NCBI GenBank assembly: GCA_022495005.1 | Contig: JAGYXB010000803.1 | Location: 1 to 64,000 of the forward strand | Direction: 5' to 3' | From: Rhyacophila brunnea | Lineage: Eukaryota > Arthropoda > Insecta > Trichoptera > Rhyacophilidae | Length of the DNA: 64,000 bases | Program-made: the position numbers and the translations under genes | Notes under the pieces: model-generated | Databases searched by the model: none | Told to the model about the DNA's origin: nothing | What the model saw: only the letters and a program-made list of their open reading frames with translations | In this document: positions 11,101 through 21,223 of the stretch, piece after piece | Layout: each line of letters opens with the position of its first letter | Position numbering within the stretch: position 1 is the stretch's first letter

Positions 11101-11745
11101 GCCTACCTGAAACCATCGCTACACCATAACTAACAATTATTAGTTTTGGAAAAGTTAATATGCGCTATTTATGGCGGATATTAACAGCCTTTCTCCGCCC
11201 TTCGCTACTGTTGTCCACCCATATCAATCTACCCTATTTACATTCAAAACAGTTTGTTACCTATTTATATTTAGAAAAATTATTAGTTAAAAAAAAATTG
11301 TGTGCACTATTTATGGCGGATTTTGACAGCCTACCTCCACCCATCGCTATTGGTGTGAACTCTTTATGGTGGATTTTAACAGCCTACCTCGACCCATCGC
11401 TACCGGTGTGCAATATTTACGGTGGATTTTAACAGCCTACCTCCACCCTTAGCTACTGTTATCAATCCACATCAGTCTACCGTATTTGTATTAAGAACAA
11501 TTTATTATTAGTTAACAAAATTGAGTGTGCACTATTTGTGGCTAATTTTAACAGCCTACTTCCACCATTCTCTACTGGTGTCAACCTACATCAGTCTACT
11601 TTATTTATATTTAGAACAATTATTAGTTAATATAATATGTCCTATTTATGTCGGATTTTTACAGCCTACCTCCGCCCTTCGCTACTGGTGTCAACCCACA
11701 TCAGCCTTTCCCATTTATTCTTAGAACAATTACTAAGTCAAATTA
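8200..11745 (+). repeat. Satellite array of about 113 bp derived from a MITE terminus
   Basis: I count about 36 occurrences of the TAACAGCC motif. Typical starts at 8938, 9051, 9164, 9276, 9388 and 9501 give spacings of 112-113 bp. Each unit is the MITE right terminus (TGCACTATTTATGGCGG ... CTCCACCCTTCGCTACTG) plus a linker (GTGTCAACCTACATCAGTCT and ATATTTAGAACAATTAGT). Short units lacking the linker give spacings of about 53 bp (e.g. 9501 to 9554). Markers recur at about 787 bp (9896 and 10682; 10266 and 11056; 10513 and 11300), a higher-order repeat. All short frames inside the array are readings of the satellite, not genes. Confidence 0.95.
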
Positions 11746-11759
11746 TCAAGTAAACTGTA

Positions 11760-11938
11760 AGGGGCCGTTCATATACGACGTCACATGATTTTAGCTATTT
11801 TAGCACCCCCCCGCCTATCGTCACAACCTTTACCACTCTGTTTTTATTATGTCCTCCCCCGCCACATTCGTCAGAAATCATCACATTATAATAAATTAGA
11901 CCCCTTCTAGAGCGTGACATAATATATGGATGACCCCT
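11760..11938 (+). mobile_element. Second MITE family, complete 179-bp copy
   Basis: The terminal inverted repeats are AGGGGCCGTTCATATA...GTCAC and GTGACATAATATATGGATGA ending CCCCT. C-rich and G-poor tracts lie inside. It borders the right edge of the satellite and matches the fragment at 7772. I see no clear target duplication, so the superfamily is unassigned. Confidence 0.75.
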
Positions 11939-12098
11939 GATAGAATAAATCTCAGCGAAGATTCTCTTGAAAATTGCAATCGCAAATATCTATTTATTAG
12001 TTGCGCGGTTGTATTGATTTCATTAGAGTGCAAATCATAAAAATGTTCTTGAACGAATCTTTTAGGAGTAAACAAATGCGTCACATGCATTCAAACCA

Positions 12099-12324
12099 AT
12101 GCCGAACAAGAAGCCCTCTGATTGGTTCATTCAAATTGGATCAACAGAAGCTAAAAGAGTAAAATGTATATGGGAGGGGAAAATGGGCGGGGCTTCTATT
12201 AATAGATCGAGACTTTTGTTGCTCCAAATGGATCAATTTCGTATGTCATCTTTGGCAATGGAGCAACAAATCAGGGTAGATCAACAATTACAAAATGTTC
12301 AACAAATACCTGGTGTGCCGTCGC
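12099..12324 (+). CDS. Candidate exon, unidentified 75-residue segment
   Basis: An ATG frame opens at 12099 (MPNKKPSDWFIQIGS...) and runs to PSR at a GTAAGA donor (CGTCGC|GTAAGATC, intron from 12325, phase 1). It has coding-like character: Trp residues near the start, amphipathic Gln/Met/Leu-rich stretches (QMDQFRMSSLAMEQQIRV), and less AT than its surroundings. If the donor is not used the frame runs 22 codons further into a TA microsatellite, which supports use of the donor. No family is recognised. It may be a host exon or a transposon protein fragment next to the MITE at 11760. Confidence 0.35.
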
Positions 12325-12353
12325 GTAAGATCAACTTAGAACGAGAAGAGATA

Positions 12354-12355
<2 letters not shown>

Positions 12356-12383
<28 letters not shown>
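12356..12383. repeat. (TA)n microsatellite
   Basis: About 14 TA dinucleotides in a row. Confidence 0.95.
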
Positions 12384-12384
<1 letters not shown>

Positions 12385-12399
12385 TTATTTGAATTCCAC

Positions 12400-13250
12400 T
12401 ATGTCCTAGATATTTTCTAACGCTTTTTTTTTAGGCTTTTTAAAATTATGTATTTTCATAAAAAATAAGTTGACTATTTCTTCTTAAATCTTGTAAGTAT
12501 ACCTATATTATTGAATAAATAATAAGTTATTTATAATAGTAGATATACCTACAAGTGTAGTAACGCATGAATGAACACACAGTAAAACGTAGTCATTGAT
12601 GGCGTTTGTCAATGATAATATTAAAATCTTCCGTATTTTTCTACACCATTGGTTTCGTTACCATTGCTTAAATATCTTCCATTATAATGTCCTCGAAACT
12701 GCGGTTTTTATAAAATATCTACATCAGTGTTTACGCAGATGTTTCTACACTTTCAAACCAACCGCTACAATTTCAAGTAAAATCCAAGAATTTTCGATGG
12801 AAATGTGCAAATTTGAAGTGATTTAACGGCTGTTTATACACCTGCTAAATGTCGGTTGGGAAGAGTCTTACGCGCATATAACACGTTTATATGTTTTTTA
12901 AGTGTTTATTGAAAAAAAAACTTGTTCAAAATAACACAGGTGATATAGGTTACGAAAATACGCTCCTTGTGTAAATGGGTTAAAATAGTCTAATAGGTAG
13001 TAGCTTCAGTCGATATCCGATCAGTGGTACATGAAGACCTCCGTAAATGTCATTCTCTAAAAATAGTTGTAAATACATCACAATTATTTTTTTTAAATTC
13101 TCATAATACATTCTACATCTACAGGAACATAATTTACAGCAAACTTTTAAAATATTTGTTTTATAGTCAACGTTTGAGAGTGTATTAATTCCATATCAAT
13201 ATCGGAATTCGTAATTATATAAAAAAAAATGTTTTATTATACTGCATCAA
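12400..13250. other. No recognised feature
   Basis: AT-rich DNA; a short frame at about 12596-12826 has no coding signature that I trust. Confidence 0.4.
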
Positions 13251-13254
13251 AATT

Positions 13255-13475
13255 AAATCAAAGTGCAAAATTGCGAATTCCGATCGTAGTGCTAGTTGTT
13301 TATTGCTTATAAGTTTATGTACCTAGTGTGGTAAATGGGTAATACGTAAACCAATACGAACTGAATATTCAATTGATTATCGCATTTCATTCGACGTGCA
13401 TATAATGCACGTAAGCAATAACTAGTAGGTACTACGATAGCAACTCTCTATTTTGCGCTGTGGCTTAACTATAGT
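13255..13475. repeat. Small inverted-repeat element (MITE-like)
   Basis: The left arm, AATTCCGATCGTAGTGCTAG then TATTGCTTA, is inverted at the right as TAAGCAATAACTAG and TACTACGATAGCAAC. A related segment without the second arm is at about 31271-31312 (GAGTTCCGATGGTAGTGCTA). Confidence 0.6.
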
Positions 13476-14130
13476 GAGTTTAACATTGAAATGTAGGTTA
13501 TTCCGATAAAATATAAATTGTGAAATATTTTTAATAAAGTGTTAATATTATTTCAAAACCAAGAATTAGCTAAATAAAGAAAAATAAGATTCCAAAAACT
13601 GTGTTCGTAATATAAAGTTTTCATTTTCATAATCTTTAAACTGTAAATGTTTTAAATTACAAAAACTGTTTAATTATCATTTTAAAGTTGCACCATTATT
13701 GTAAGGAAGCCGAGACGTTTTCAATTTATTTATAAACTCAAATTAGTGACACAAGATTAAAAATAACTTCTTTATCAATATTATTGTGGTTAAAACTATA
13801 TCTTACCGAAAAATTAATAATGGAACGAATCATTTGCCAACAGTTCTGCTTAAAAAACATTTCTATAAATAATGCAAAACATCTCGTCGTTAGACACGGA
13901 ATTGTTTTCAAATAGACAAGCAAGAGAAGTATACTCATTGGACCGTGGAAATTCACTGAAGAAAAACGAAGTACTAGTGCACTTTAAAAACCTTCAACAA
14001 TAATTAATACTCTTAATTTTCTCGCGTAAGAAAGGCTGTTAAAACAAGTTTAGTTTTTATTGTACCTAACCTTGAGCTTAGGTGTATATTTTGAATCTTC
14101 TCTGTGTTTTGACTCCTTAATCTTGTGAAA

Positions 14131-14299
14131 ATGACGATGTTGGCCGTTAAGAACTTCTTCCTTCCGGCTGATAGAAGGGCGTCTGATACTCCGAGGTTCT
14201 CTCGAATGCCTGAAGCTCTACTACGGTCCGTGCGTAGAAGGTCGCTACGCGCAAAAAGGGCCAAGTCGCTCGTCATCGTGCAGGAAAAGAGGAAGTCAG
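14131..14299 (+). CDS. Candidate first coding exon, strongly basic N-terminus
   Basis: The ATG at 14131 has a favourable context (GTGAAAATGAC). The frame encodes 56 residues beginning MTMLAVKNFFLPADRRASDT and continuing with Arg/Lys-rich text (SVRRRSLRAKRAKSL) up to CAG|GTAAGA, a consensus donor, in phase 1. The segment is clearly richer in GC than its flanks. A 106-codon antisense frame also stays open here, so strand is not beyond doubt. The + strand is preferred because of the start context and the donor. RRAS and RRRS resemble basophilic kinase sites. The family is not recognised. Confidence 0.5.
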
Positions 14300-14631
14300 G
14301 TAAGAAAATACTACTGAAGTGATAATTTTTCACACATATTTTTTATTAGGCAAGTTGTTTTCTAATCTAATGGAATAAGATGTTTTTAAACCGATAATAG
14401 TTTTGCAAAAATATACACGCTGCATATAAATACATTATGATTTTTGTATTAAAACGTTACTTTTCATAAAGAATTGAATTTTAGATAGGTGTAATGTTGG
14501 TAAAATCAAGAAAGAAAAATATGTTTGAACTAGCATTGTGAACAGCAAACTCATTGTCTAATTCGGTAAGGTACCCATTAAATCTAAATGATTGCAACTT
14601 TGACGTTCAGTTTGTGATTGTTGTCAATTAG

Positions 14632-14648
14632 ATATAGACGTATTGCAT
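14632..14648 (+). CDS. Candidate 17-nt microexon
   Basis: TTGTTGTCAATTAG precedes ATATAGACGTATTGCAT, which ends at GTAAGTATT, a consensus donor. Entering in phase 1 and leaving in phase 0, it joins the exon at 14131 to the exon at 22307 without breaking the frame (adding D-I-D-V-L-H). It is too short to prove by reading alone. Confidence 0.25.
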
Positions 14649-14699
14649 GTAAGTATTCTTTAAAAACGGAACTACCTACCTATATTTTTTTAACAATAT

Positions 14700-16155
14700 T
14701 ATGTATGTTGATAGATAGGTACTCCACATTCGATTCAAAGATAATTCACATATAGATAACTAACCCATGTTATGAAAAAAATGAATGTCTATTTCTGAAC
14801 GATAGTGGATTATAAATTATTTAAACGTCAATATTATATATTAAAGCTGCTGATTACTGATTAAAAATAACAATTCTTTAGATTATAAATATTAAGTTGC
14901 AAGATTCGATATTATATTCTTACTCTAAGATTATAATGGTTTAAAATCAATATTACTGATTCATTCTTAGTGTACCTGCCGACATAGCTATATACTACAC
15001 ATACATATAGATACCTGTATATAAAATATTTTACCAAGTTCGTTGTAAAAAATAATACGGTAGTCATTGTGTGCTTGATAATATAATTGTTAATATTTTA
15101 CTCGATTAAATGAAACAAATCAGTTTATCGGAGTCTACAAATTTGATTTATACGTTAGTGTATTGCTGTAACGTGCACACCATCGTATAAATAAAACCAC
15201 TAAAAATGTATATCCCCTTTATCCTGTGATGAATGGAGTATTTTGGAGATTAGTTCAGTGATAATAATGCAACGTAGTAGCGGTTAATTCAGTTGGTTGT
15301 GTATGTACAATTGGAAAGTCACAGTGGAACATTCAGAGCTTTACGTAATAAAAAGAATAATCCTAGGGCTTAATACTTGGTAATTTTTTTTCATGGCTTA
15401 TGCGTTCCCTGGAATGTAAATTATTATGGAATGTTTCATAGATGCGTTCGCATTCCATGTAACGCAATAAGCCCACTTATTTTTTATAAGGTACGACTAT
15501 GCATATAGGGCCTTAATCATATTTTTCATCCGTTGTGATGATAAAAAAATAATCTATCGTTTTAGCGTCTATCAAAGTTTCAACCGTAACTCATGATATA
15601 TTATTGTTTTCCATTGATAAATAAAAAAAAAATATTACCCAAATTAAAATGTTTGTTTGGGATTCCTTTGTAAATACATCCTTGCACCCACGAACTATCC
15701 TACGCGATCTTTCTGCATGTGCTAAAGTGCAGTCTGGTGGACGTTTGGACCAGGTATTTCAATGCCGCTTTTACGATAACCGGAATGAAAATGCAAAATA
15801 CCGATCTTTTCTGTATTAACGATACAGAGAAATTGAAAAAAAACTATATCTTAAATAACAAATCTAACGTAAAGTTTTGGAAGGAATTAGGCAAGAACTA
15901 AAATAAAAAAGCTCTTTCTCGACTTCAGTTTCTGGACAGAATCTTCTTTCATTTTATGCGGAAAAGTTGACGGAAGATGTTTTTAGCGTATCCCTAGTTT
16001 GGACATGCATTTTCTGACGAATGTTTATGTGAAAAAAATACCGAATTCATTGCCGATCATAATTCACTCACATCAATAAATAGGTAGGTAGAGTTACGTA
16101 ACTTTGGAAAACCTCAAAAATATACCTGTCAAGAAAAACTTACACGAAAACTTTG
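14700..16155. other. No recognised feature
   Basis: AT-rich, intron-like DNA. A 60-codon ATG-less frame near 15719-15901 is not convincing. Confidence 0.4.
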
Positions 16156-16160
16156 AACTG

Positions 16161-16232
16161 CGTGGGAGTCTAACAAGCGTGTTTCGCTTACACGACGAAT
16201 ACTCTGACCACTAAGCTGTCGATTTAAAATCG
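16161..16232 (-). repeat. tRNA-like SINE remnant
   Basis: On the minus strand CAGCTTAGTGGTCAGAGTAT resembles an A-box region, and GTTAGACTCCC a weakened B box about 40 nt later. Confidence 0.4.
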
Positions 16233-17464
16233 AGTGTAGGTATCGTGCAAATATTTCATAACGTACATAACATACTCAGGTACTTCACTGTGGCCGTCAC
16301 TTGAAAAGGACATAATATATGGCTTTTTATTCTTAATACCTATATTTATGTAAATCAACGGTATCTACCGACTGAAAATATCGCAACATAAATAATTATC
16401 TGTTGTACCTATATTATATACGCACAATGAGAATAAATTCATTTTTTCCACAAAAGTCAACGAATAATCAAAACTAGTAGTTTCTTCATGTTTTATTATT
16501 ATTACATTATAAAATATATAACTGATTAAGTATTATCAATGCTCAAATCATAATGCGATATAAATCATAAAAAAATATAAATAAATAGCATTGCAGTATA
16601 AAAAATAATTGCGATTATTCGGTGCTTCAGTGATGAAAAAATATAATTGGCTTGATGTTGGTTGACGAGGGGGATCATACATAAAATCATAATAGAGACA
16701 CGTCACACCACCCTTTTTGCGTAGGACTAATTCATTTAGACACCCCATTGCCAATTGCAAAAGTATCAAAATATCTAAATCCTTATCGGTATATTTTTTG
16801 TGGATATTATATCACAGCAGTGATAACTGAGTCTTATATTAATATATTCTATATGGCAATGTATTTTTATTAAGCCAGACGCCATTTTTAGACGTAGAAA
16901 GGAAGGACTAGCTTCCGTTTGATTATGTTACCCTTTGCAAAAGATTACTACGTATAAAGTTGGATCGAAACAATTGCTCTATTGTATTTTATTGCATTGT
17001 ATTCTATAATCGCAACTTCGATTATATTTCAATTCACTGTTGCCATTTTTTTATTTTATGCTTAATTTTTAATCTCTTTGATTGTGTACACTGTACATAG
17101 ATGAATTCGTTTTTATTAAAATGGCAATGCATAATAATAATATGCAAAATAATATTATTATTTTGCGCCATTGTTGTACTAGATTTGAACAGGACAGTTT
17201 ATTTGTTAAAAACTCATTGAAAGTCAATAATAATTAAACTCGTTCGATCGGCTTTAAATGTTATAATTATAGTAATACGTCTTCGACTATATTTGTATAA
17301 TACACGAAGGATATTATTTTAGGATTATTATTTTGATAATAAAGATTTTTCCAGAATTCTTGCCCAAACAACATAAAATTTTTGATATAAACAATGTTCA
17401 TACATAATTTGAAGACATCTCATGCATATAATATTCCCACTAAAAAATCTTTTTTATAAAAAAT

Positions 17465-17543
17465 GCGACACCCGACGGCACTTGAACCTGTAACCAAACC
17501 AATGGATTCGCTCCAGTGTGCTTTTCAATTAAACTACGGGCAT
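17465..17543 (-). repeat. tRNA pseudogene or SINE head
   Basis: Minus-strand GATGCCCGTAGTTTAATTG starts a tRNA-sized segment with B box GGTTCAAGTGCC and 3' CGGGTGTC. The two ends can pair over 8 positions with two G:U pairs. The anticodon loop lacks the usual U33, so it is probably not a working tRNA. Confidence 0.5.
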
Positions 17544-17689
17544 CTTATTTAATTACGACGGTTGGTACTATCGGTCTTTATATTTCTACATTCTTAAATA
17601 TTGTGAATAATTATTCGTTGAAGAAAAGTAATAGTTTATTAAATAATGTCAAATAAAAATACATAATATTAATACTCTTGACTGAGGGT

Positions 17690-17735
17690 ACTCAAATGGA
17701 ATAGTACAAAAATAAATCCACTCGAATTTTAAAAT
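17690..17735 (+). repeat. Copy of the repeat also present near 63690
   Basis: ACTCAAATGGAATAGTACAA and AAATCCACTCGAATTTTAAA match ACTCAAATGGAATAAATAGT and the following AAATCCATTAGAATTTAAA at 63685-63735. Confidence 0.6.
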
Positions 17736-18545
17736 CCTAGATTTTTTGTCTTGAATGATTTTTTATGAACGTGCTGAATTTTATAGCGAGTGCTCTCCAT
17801 CCAATATTGTCCTTAATAATTACAATTTACTAGATTACATTGTCTATCTGTCTATCATTTCAAATACATTTTATAAAAATATAATACTAATATAGTACTT
17901 AGATATAAACAATTAAAACGGGAACCCCGACGTTTTTGGTGGAATTTGGTTAACACGTTCAAATAAATATCTAATAAAAATAATGGTACACTATTAATTC
18001 AGGATTCAATTAAAATAAAAATAATTTGACAGATCTAGTTTTTTTGTCGGATTAAAAGAATTAAGTAAAATACATAAGCAAAGCCAAATCTTTATCTTGT
18101 GACCACCGAAATAGCCATCGATTATAATCTTTTTTGTGAACTTCATAATTTTACAATGCTTTTTTAAAATTGTTTTCTACCAAATACCTAAATGCTATGA
18201 GTAACAATTTAGGTACTTGTTTTATTTTAATACATATGTATATCTATAAGTAATATACATATATTATTTATTGTGACATTTTAATCTTTAATTAAACATC
18301 AGTAAACGGTGAATCTAGTATATAACTTAAGTTAAAGTTGATGTCTAGCTTTTACTTACCCTTGTATAATATATAAAACTGGCCAGTAGTATTTTATTAT
18401 CCACTTTAAACATTATTATATACTGTTTCACGTTTTCCTCGTAGGTACATTCATTTTTTAAATGAATATTTTCTGCATTATGTCTGTTTACGTTTTCGCG
18501 AATATGTGCCTTTATTGAATTGAACTATAAATATATCCAAATGTC

Positions 18546-18737
18546 ATGAGTCAAAGCAATTACGTGGGCGACTTATTAACTGCATTCGGCGCTCAAATGC
18601 ACCTGCATTATATACAATTTTTGCAGTCGGAAGCCAACAGCGGTGGAGTGAGGTTGTACAACTTCGCTTGCGTATTCGGGACGCTATTCGCCTGGTTACT
18701 CGCGAACGGTTATAAATACGGGATACAACAAAAATAA
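18546..18737 (+). CDS. Candidate small single-pass membrane protein
   Basis: An ATG ORF of 63 codons has codon use and GC content well above the flanks. The N-terminal 30 residues (MSQSNYVGDLLTAFG...) are polar to amphipathic, and residues about 37-57 (LYNFACVFGTLFAWLLANGY) form one plausible transmembrane helix with a short basic tail. TATAAATATA lies about 18 bp upstream, which is too close for a normal promoter, so a spliced 5' exon may exist. AATAAA lies about 30 bp after the stop, as for a real 3' end. The family is not recognised. Confidence 0.45.
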   Translation: MSQSNYVGDLLTAFGAQMHLHYIQFLQSEANSGGVRLYNFACVFGTLFAWLLANGYKYGIQQK

Positions 18738-18979
18738 TATTGTTTGTAAATGAATTTGACAATAAACTCAACATGTGTGGTCCCATTTGATTTTGACAAT
18801 CAGTGCCAGTGCTTGAGAAAAAGTGAAAAATATTTATTGTTGCACGGATAGTGCACTTTGTGCGGGGAGTGCGTCAAACGCTGTGAAGCGAGGGGTTATC
18901 CACACTGTTTTTTGTTCACACTGTTGCGCGAATTCCAAGACCGCGTGAACGGCAAAAGCAATAAAATGGAAACACCACG

Positions 18980-20169
18980 ATGGAAGTGAATGAAACCAAA
19001 AAAACGAAGAAGAAAAGAAACGATGATGAAGAGGAAGTGGTTGGAGAAAAAGAAGAAGAATGGCAGACGGTGACTTCTGGAAAAAAACCCAGAAGAGACT
19101 CTGGGGTCACTCCAAAGGGAAACCAAAACATCGTCATGATAGCGAGGGGAAGTAAAATTCCATTAAAATTGAAAATAGCGCAGATGCTGCATAAGGCAGG
19201 AGTAAAAGTACAGAAAATTTACAATAAAAATTTAAAGACGTACATCCAAGTAGAAGACGAAAAAGAAGCAGATAAAGTGAAACAAGCTGGAGAACTCAAA
19301 GATCTCGGTTTTGTGACCAAAAAGAATGACTCCTGCTCTTATGGAGTAATAAGAAAAGTCGATATTGATATGGCCCTCCAAGAACTGCAAATGGAAATCA
19401 AAAGTGATGCAAAAGTAATCAACCTTAAGAGGTTGACAAGAAAAGGTGATACAGGAGAGCTGACAAAGACCTCGTCAGTCAGTATTAAATTTGGGGAGAA
19501 AATATTGCCGAGAACAATTTACATATATAGAGTCTCTTTTGCTGTAGAACCGTATGTATTCAGGGTTATGCAATGCTACAAATGCTGGCGATATGGGCAT
19601 ATCGCGAACAATTGCGGACGTACAGTAGAAACGTGCCCTAAGTGTGGTGAAAACCACAAAACCTGCGAAAAAAATGAGGAAATTACGTGCATCAATTGCA
19701 AAGGTAACCACGCGGCAAACAGCCAAAAATGCCCAAAGTGGCAAGAGGAAAAGAATTGCAAAGAAGCAATGAAAAAAATGAACATACCTTTTAAGGAAGC
19801 AAAAAAAATATGTTAAATAATAGCTATGCTGACATATTAAAACAAAAAAAAATCGTAGGAAGAGATGAAAGTGAAACAATTCAAAAAACTAAGGAAAACA
19901 AAAAGAAAGAAGAAGCGGTGGTAGAAGCTTCAGGCTCAACAATAATATCTACGGGTAGTAGCGTAAAGCCTACAAAAAATAAGAAAAATTCAAAGGGGAA
20001 GACAGAGGTTAACGCGATGGGAGAAATTATGAAAGTCTTGCTGAAAGGGGGAGACTGGCAGCAGATCATTAAACAACTAATAATTAAAGCAGTGGACTGG
20101 GTATGCAAACAATTCAAAGAAGGACACTTAAAGGAAATTCTAGGGGAGGTTCTGGAGCAAAATGGATAA
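18980..20169 (+). pseudogene. LINE ORF1 (gag-like nucleic-acid-binding protein), frameshifted
   Basis: The first frame (18980-19816, 278 codons) begins with a charged Lys/Glu-rich region and a basic segment. From about residue 199 it carries CYKCWRYGHIANNC (CCHC), then CPKCGENHKTC and CINCKGNHAANSQKC. Such knuckle trios are standard in ORF1 proteins of the I and Jockey clades, where they bind the element RNA and chaperone target-primed reverse transcription. The text ends in an A-rich run and resumes one base out of frame at 19810 (NNSYADILKQKK) to 20169. The SYA motif is also typical after the last knuckle. The shift lies in an A8 tract, so this is probably a decayed single ORF of about 395 residues. 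Confidence 0.85.
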
Positions 20170-20171
20170 TA

Positions 20172-20390
20172 AAAACAAATTAGGATTTTACAATGGAATG
20201 CCAGAAGTATGAAGCAAAAAAAGGATGATATAGAACTCTACTTAATAAGACAAAATTTTCAATAGCATTAATCTCAGAGACTTGGCTGAGGTCTGAATTA
20301 GACTATCTGAAATTCAATGATTACACGATGTATCGAAAATACAGAAGGGATGGATACGGAGGAGAGCGATTCTGGTGCATAAAACACTGG
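20172..20390 (+). pseudogene. LINE ORF2 endonuclease N-terminal remnant
   Basis: Allowing frameshifts, the sequence reads ILQWNARSMKQKKDDIELYL, then ALISETWL, then RKYRRDGYGG. QWN.RS near the start and the ISETWL motif are the first two conserved blocks of the apurinic-like endonuclease of non-LTR elements. RDG.GGG is the expected third block but is altered after GYGG. The remainder of ORF2 is deleted. Confidence 0.8.
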
Positions 20391-20963
20391 CGTCTAAAGA
20401 AGAAAGACGGAAGAGCTAGACAAAATAATTATAAAGCCATTTAACAGAATAGGAGTGAGGACCTGATCGAAGGATCCCCTTCTAGAAGAGAAGAGGCGAT
20501 ATGACAGCGAGTCGCAGTCAAAGCCTCGGTAAAATCACAAAAAAAAAAAAAAAAAATATACAATTTTAGCCATCAGCATTCCCTAACTAAATTCGAGGAT
20601 GCTCAAGAAGTCATAGGCATATAAATTAATCAATTATAACTTGGAACATGTATTTAATTATATTCTTTTAATATTTAATATGATTACGTGCACTGTGTGA
20701 TAGTCATACTTATGGAATAAAAAGTGCTCTTGACACCTGCGTCTGCTCATATAAATTTCATTATTTCTTAAACAAATTGATTTGGTTGAAAAATACATTA
20801 CTTAGGTCTTAGGGTAGATATAGATACATTGTTATATCTGAATTTCAGCGAGTATTGCAAATGCATATACTAACATACTTTCTTATATTACTTATTAAAT
20901 ATTGCCCCACGTTACTGTCCGACAACAAGATCTCGTCGATAACCGGAAGTCGCTGTAGTCGCA

Positions 20964-21223
20964 TATCGATGGTGCAGATCACAAACCTCCGTACTCAAAA
21001 AATACGATTTTACAGGGGAAGGTTAAAACTGATTTATTTGCAGCATAATACGATGAATATGACATAGGAGTTTTAATTAAAAGATCAATAAACTCGGCTA
21101 TTTTTCTCTTTGACATAGGAGGTAAAGTTCAACAGATCCGTTAATTTTTTGTTGATTTTTTGATACCATAAAGTCAAAATCATAAGATTTGACATAGAAG
21201 GTTTGTGATCTGCACCATCGATA
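20964..21223. mobile_element. TA-flanked MITE with about 28-bp perfect inverted termini
   Basis: TCGATGGTGCAGATCACAAA at 20966 is inverted exactly at the right end (TTTGTGATCTGCACCATCGA, ending 21221). Both ends are bordered by TA, which fits the Tc1/mariner target. GACATAGGAGG-like words occur three times inside. It has no coding capacity. Confidence 0.65.

Larger units (their letters stand above)
18795..20556 (+). mobile_element. Non-LTR retrotransposon (I/Jockey-like), internally deleted
   Basis: In order: a GC-richer 5' UTR from about 18795, ORF1 with three zinc knuckles, the start of an endonuclease, an abrupt jump to a short 3' region, and an A18 tail at 20539-20556. Most of ORF2, including the whole reverse transcriptase, is missing. 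The sequences ATTTTGACAATCAG before the element and ATTTTAGCCATCAG after the tail could be an aged target duplication, but they match imperfectly. The copy cannot move by itself. Confidence 0.9.

Noticed and set aside
8524..11724. Many overlapping 60-119 codon frames with repeated FNSLPPPFATGVD-like text
   Set aside because: They are all readings of the 113-bp satellite in shifting frames. The unit length is not a multiple of three, and the DNA derives from a non-coding MITE end.
8200..11745. CRISPR-like regular repeats
   Set aside because: Units are contiguous with diverged copies and no unique spacers, in a eukaryotic, MITE-derived setting.
14013..14333. 106-codon minus-strand frame over the exon at 14131
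   Set aside because: The + strand has a better start context and a consensus donor; the antisense frame has no clear start or splice site. Kept as an alternative only.
17465..17543. Functional tRNA gene
   Set aside because: The acceptor stem and B box are present, but the anticodon loop lacks U33 and other arms are weak.
19475..19879. Minus-strand frames of 69-134 codons
   Set aside because: Shadows of the LINE ORF1 on the other strand, rich in Phe/Ser from antisense Lys/Glu codons.
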